This document shows positions 63,075 to 64,000 of a stretch of DNA of 64,000 nt, piece by piece (the stretch's first letter is position 1; each line of letters opens with the position of its first letter). Made by a program: the position numbers and the translations under genes. Below the pieces are notes generated by a model. It was given only the letters and a program-made list of their open reading frames with translations. It had not been told where the DNA came from and ran no database searches. Origin of the DNA: Paenibacillus sp. Soil766 (GTDB lineage Bacteria > Bacillota > Bacilli > Paenibacillales > NBRC-103111); contig NZ_LMSJ01000029.1 in assembly GCF_001428105.1 (NCBI RefSeq), positions 1-64,000 of the forward strand, read 5' to 3'.

Positions 63075-63835
63075 TTCCCATCACCCCTTTTTTCGTCCGA
63101 ATCCTGATCATGTGCAAATAAAAGGACCGTTACATTATCATCTCCGCCTTCGCGAAGCGCGCTCTGGATTAACGCATCTGCCGCAGCTTCCAACTGCTCG
63201 TTTTCCCGAACAATTCGCAAAATATCCGCATCATCAACCAATCCGCTCAACCCATCCGAACAAATGAGAATAACATCGTCTGGACGCCACGTATACTCGT
63301 ACAGATCCACTTCTACACTAGGCTCAGTGCCCAGTGCACGTGTAATCCAATTACGTCTTGGGTGATGATCAGCCTCTTCCATCGTCAGCTGTCCATTCTT
63401 GACAAGCTCGTAAACTAAGGAATGATCCTCCGTCAGTTGTTGGATGGATTCCCCAGTCAGTTTATACGCACGGCTATCCCCGATATGTCCAATAATAAGA
63501 AGCTCCTGTGAAGCAATAATGGCAACGACAGTCGTTCCCATGCCATGGTACTTTTCTTGATCCGACGCAAAAGCATAAATCTCCTCATTCGCCTTCTCAA
63601 TCGCTTCCCTCAATATTTGCTTACAGGACTCCACCGACATTCCCCAATGGATGGATTGCAATTGTGCGCCAATCGTGTCAATGGCCATTTGACTGGCAAT
63701 ATCACCAGCTTGATGCCCACCCATCCCATCCGCAACAATAGCCAAAGATAGACCATTGAGTTGATGGTAGATAGCGGCACGGTCCTCATTGACTTGACGG
63801 ACCTTCCCTATATCGGTACGACTTACCATCTTCAT
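63071..63835 (-). CDS. prpC: PP2C-type Ser/Thr phosphatase (PrpC)
   Basis: A 254-residue PPM phosphatase with the metal-binding set: RQVNEDRA, VADGMGGHQAGD, GDSRAY, SDGLSG and GGDDNVT. It dephosphorylates PrkC and its targets. It lies 12 bases after rlmN and overlaps prkC, the conserved phosphatase-kinase pair. Confidence 0.97.
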   Translation of the reverse strand: MKMVSRTDIGKVRQVNEDRAAIYHQLNGLSLAIVADGMGGHQAGDIASQMAIDTIGAQLQSIHWGMSVESCKQILREAIEKANEEIYAFASDQEKYHGMGTTVVAIIASQELLIIGHIGDSRAYKLTGESIQQLTEDHSLVYELVKNGQLTMEEADHHPRRNWITRALGTEPSVEVDLYEYTWRPDDVILICSDGLSGLVDDADILRIVRENEQLEAAADALIQSALREGGDDNVTVLLFAHDQDSDEKRGDGN

Positions 63836-63847
63836 CCGGCTCTCACC

Positions 63848-64000
63848 TCATTTACTGCTCTCCATATGCTTAGCTCGCAATTGTCCGCAGGCAGCAGCAA
63901 TATCACTACCTTGTTCACGGCGTATGGTGGCATTAATTTTGCCCTTCTCCAGAATGCGTTGGAAGGTAAAAATATCATCTCGGGGTGTACGCTTGAAATC
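63848..64000 (-). CDS. rlmN: 23S rRNA (adenine2503-C2)-methyltransferase, C-terminal end
   Basis: Only the last 50 residues lie in the window: [20 protein letters not shown], then [20 protein letters not shown] and [25 protein letters not shown], with its catalytic Cys, is the conserved end of the radical SAM enzyme RlmN. Gene order rlmN-prpC-prkC-rsgA-rpe is as in Bacillus. Confidence 0.93.
   Translation of the reverse strand, partial: DFKRTPRDDIFTFQRILEKGKINATIRREQGSDIAAACGQLRAKHMESSK

Noticed and set aside
1-64000. CRISPR arrays, tRNA or rRNA genes
   Set aside because: No regularly spaced repeats, cloverleaf sequences or rRNA segments were seen on either strand.

Overview
The window looks like a Bacillota chromosome of the Paenibacillus type. 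The right end keeps the conserved spore-former order rlmN-prpC-prkC-rsgA-rpe-(small membrane protein)-spoVM, rpmB, yloU(asp23)-yloV(fakA)-degV-recG. A SpoVM peptide and a SpoVIF-like protein point to an endospore former, and LexA boxes have the Bacillus form CGAAC-N4-GTTCG. Species assignment is inference from gene content only.

Layout. (1) 1-5682: backbone, all on the minus strand: a Zur-type Fur regulator, a His-rich CobW/ZagA-type GTPase, a hypothetical gene, a membrane metallophosphoesterase, a SRAP protein, a YolD-like protein, and the 3' two-thirds of a Y-family polymerase gene (uvrX/yqjW type). (2) 5683-50877: an AT-rich island of about 45 kb that interrupts this polymerase gene. The missing 5' part lies at 50878-51361, and a 7-bp core (TGTGGCC / TGTTGCC) sits at the two junctions. 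(3) 50878-64000: backbone again, from the 5' uvrX fragment with its yolD-like partner and LexA boxes through recG to rlmN.

The island opens with decayed tyrosine recombinase genes, the last cut by a 3.0-kb Tn7/Mu-like transposon (DDE transposase plus AAA ATPase). It then carries an osmotic-stress block: ehuBCDA (ectoine uptake) with ectABCD (ectoine and hydroxyectoine synthesis), a CPA2 antiporter with RCK domains, a lysine 2,3-aminomutase, a TetR-ABC exporter set, a KtrB-type K+ channel subunit and an NhaD/ArsB-like permease. Two c-di-AMP (ydaO-type) riboswitches lie in this block, one before a 138-residue unknown protein and one before the aminomutase. Next come an OLD-type nuclease (broken), a two-component system and an arsenic block (arsM, arsR, a small Cys-rich ORF, two arsC-like genes, a second arsR, arsB broken by an 8-bp duplication, arsI and a phosphatase). 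The right end has decayed defence-like genes (nucleotidyltransferase, DndB-like DGQHR protein) and an intact yolD-uvrX pair with its own LexA-like box, so the island appears to bring a replacement for the SOS polymerase gene it destroys.

Frameshifts, in-frame stops and small duplications are common inside the island and in the split uvrX, but I saw none in the flanking backbone genes. This favours real decay over sequencing error. Island boundaries are inferred from the split gene and terminal repeats; no comparison with an empty site was possible.
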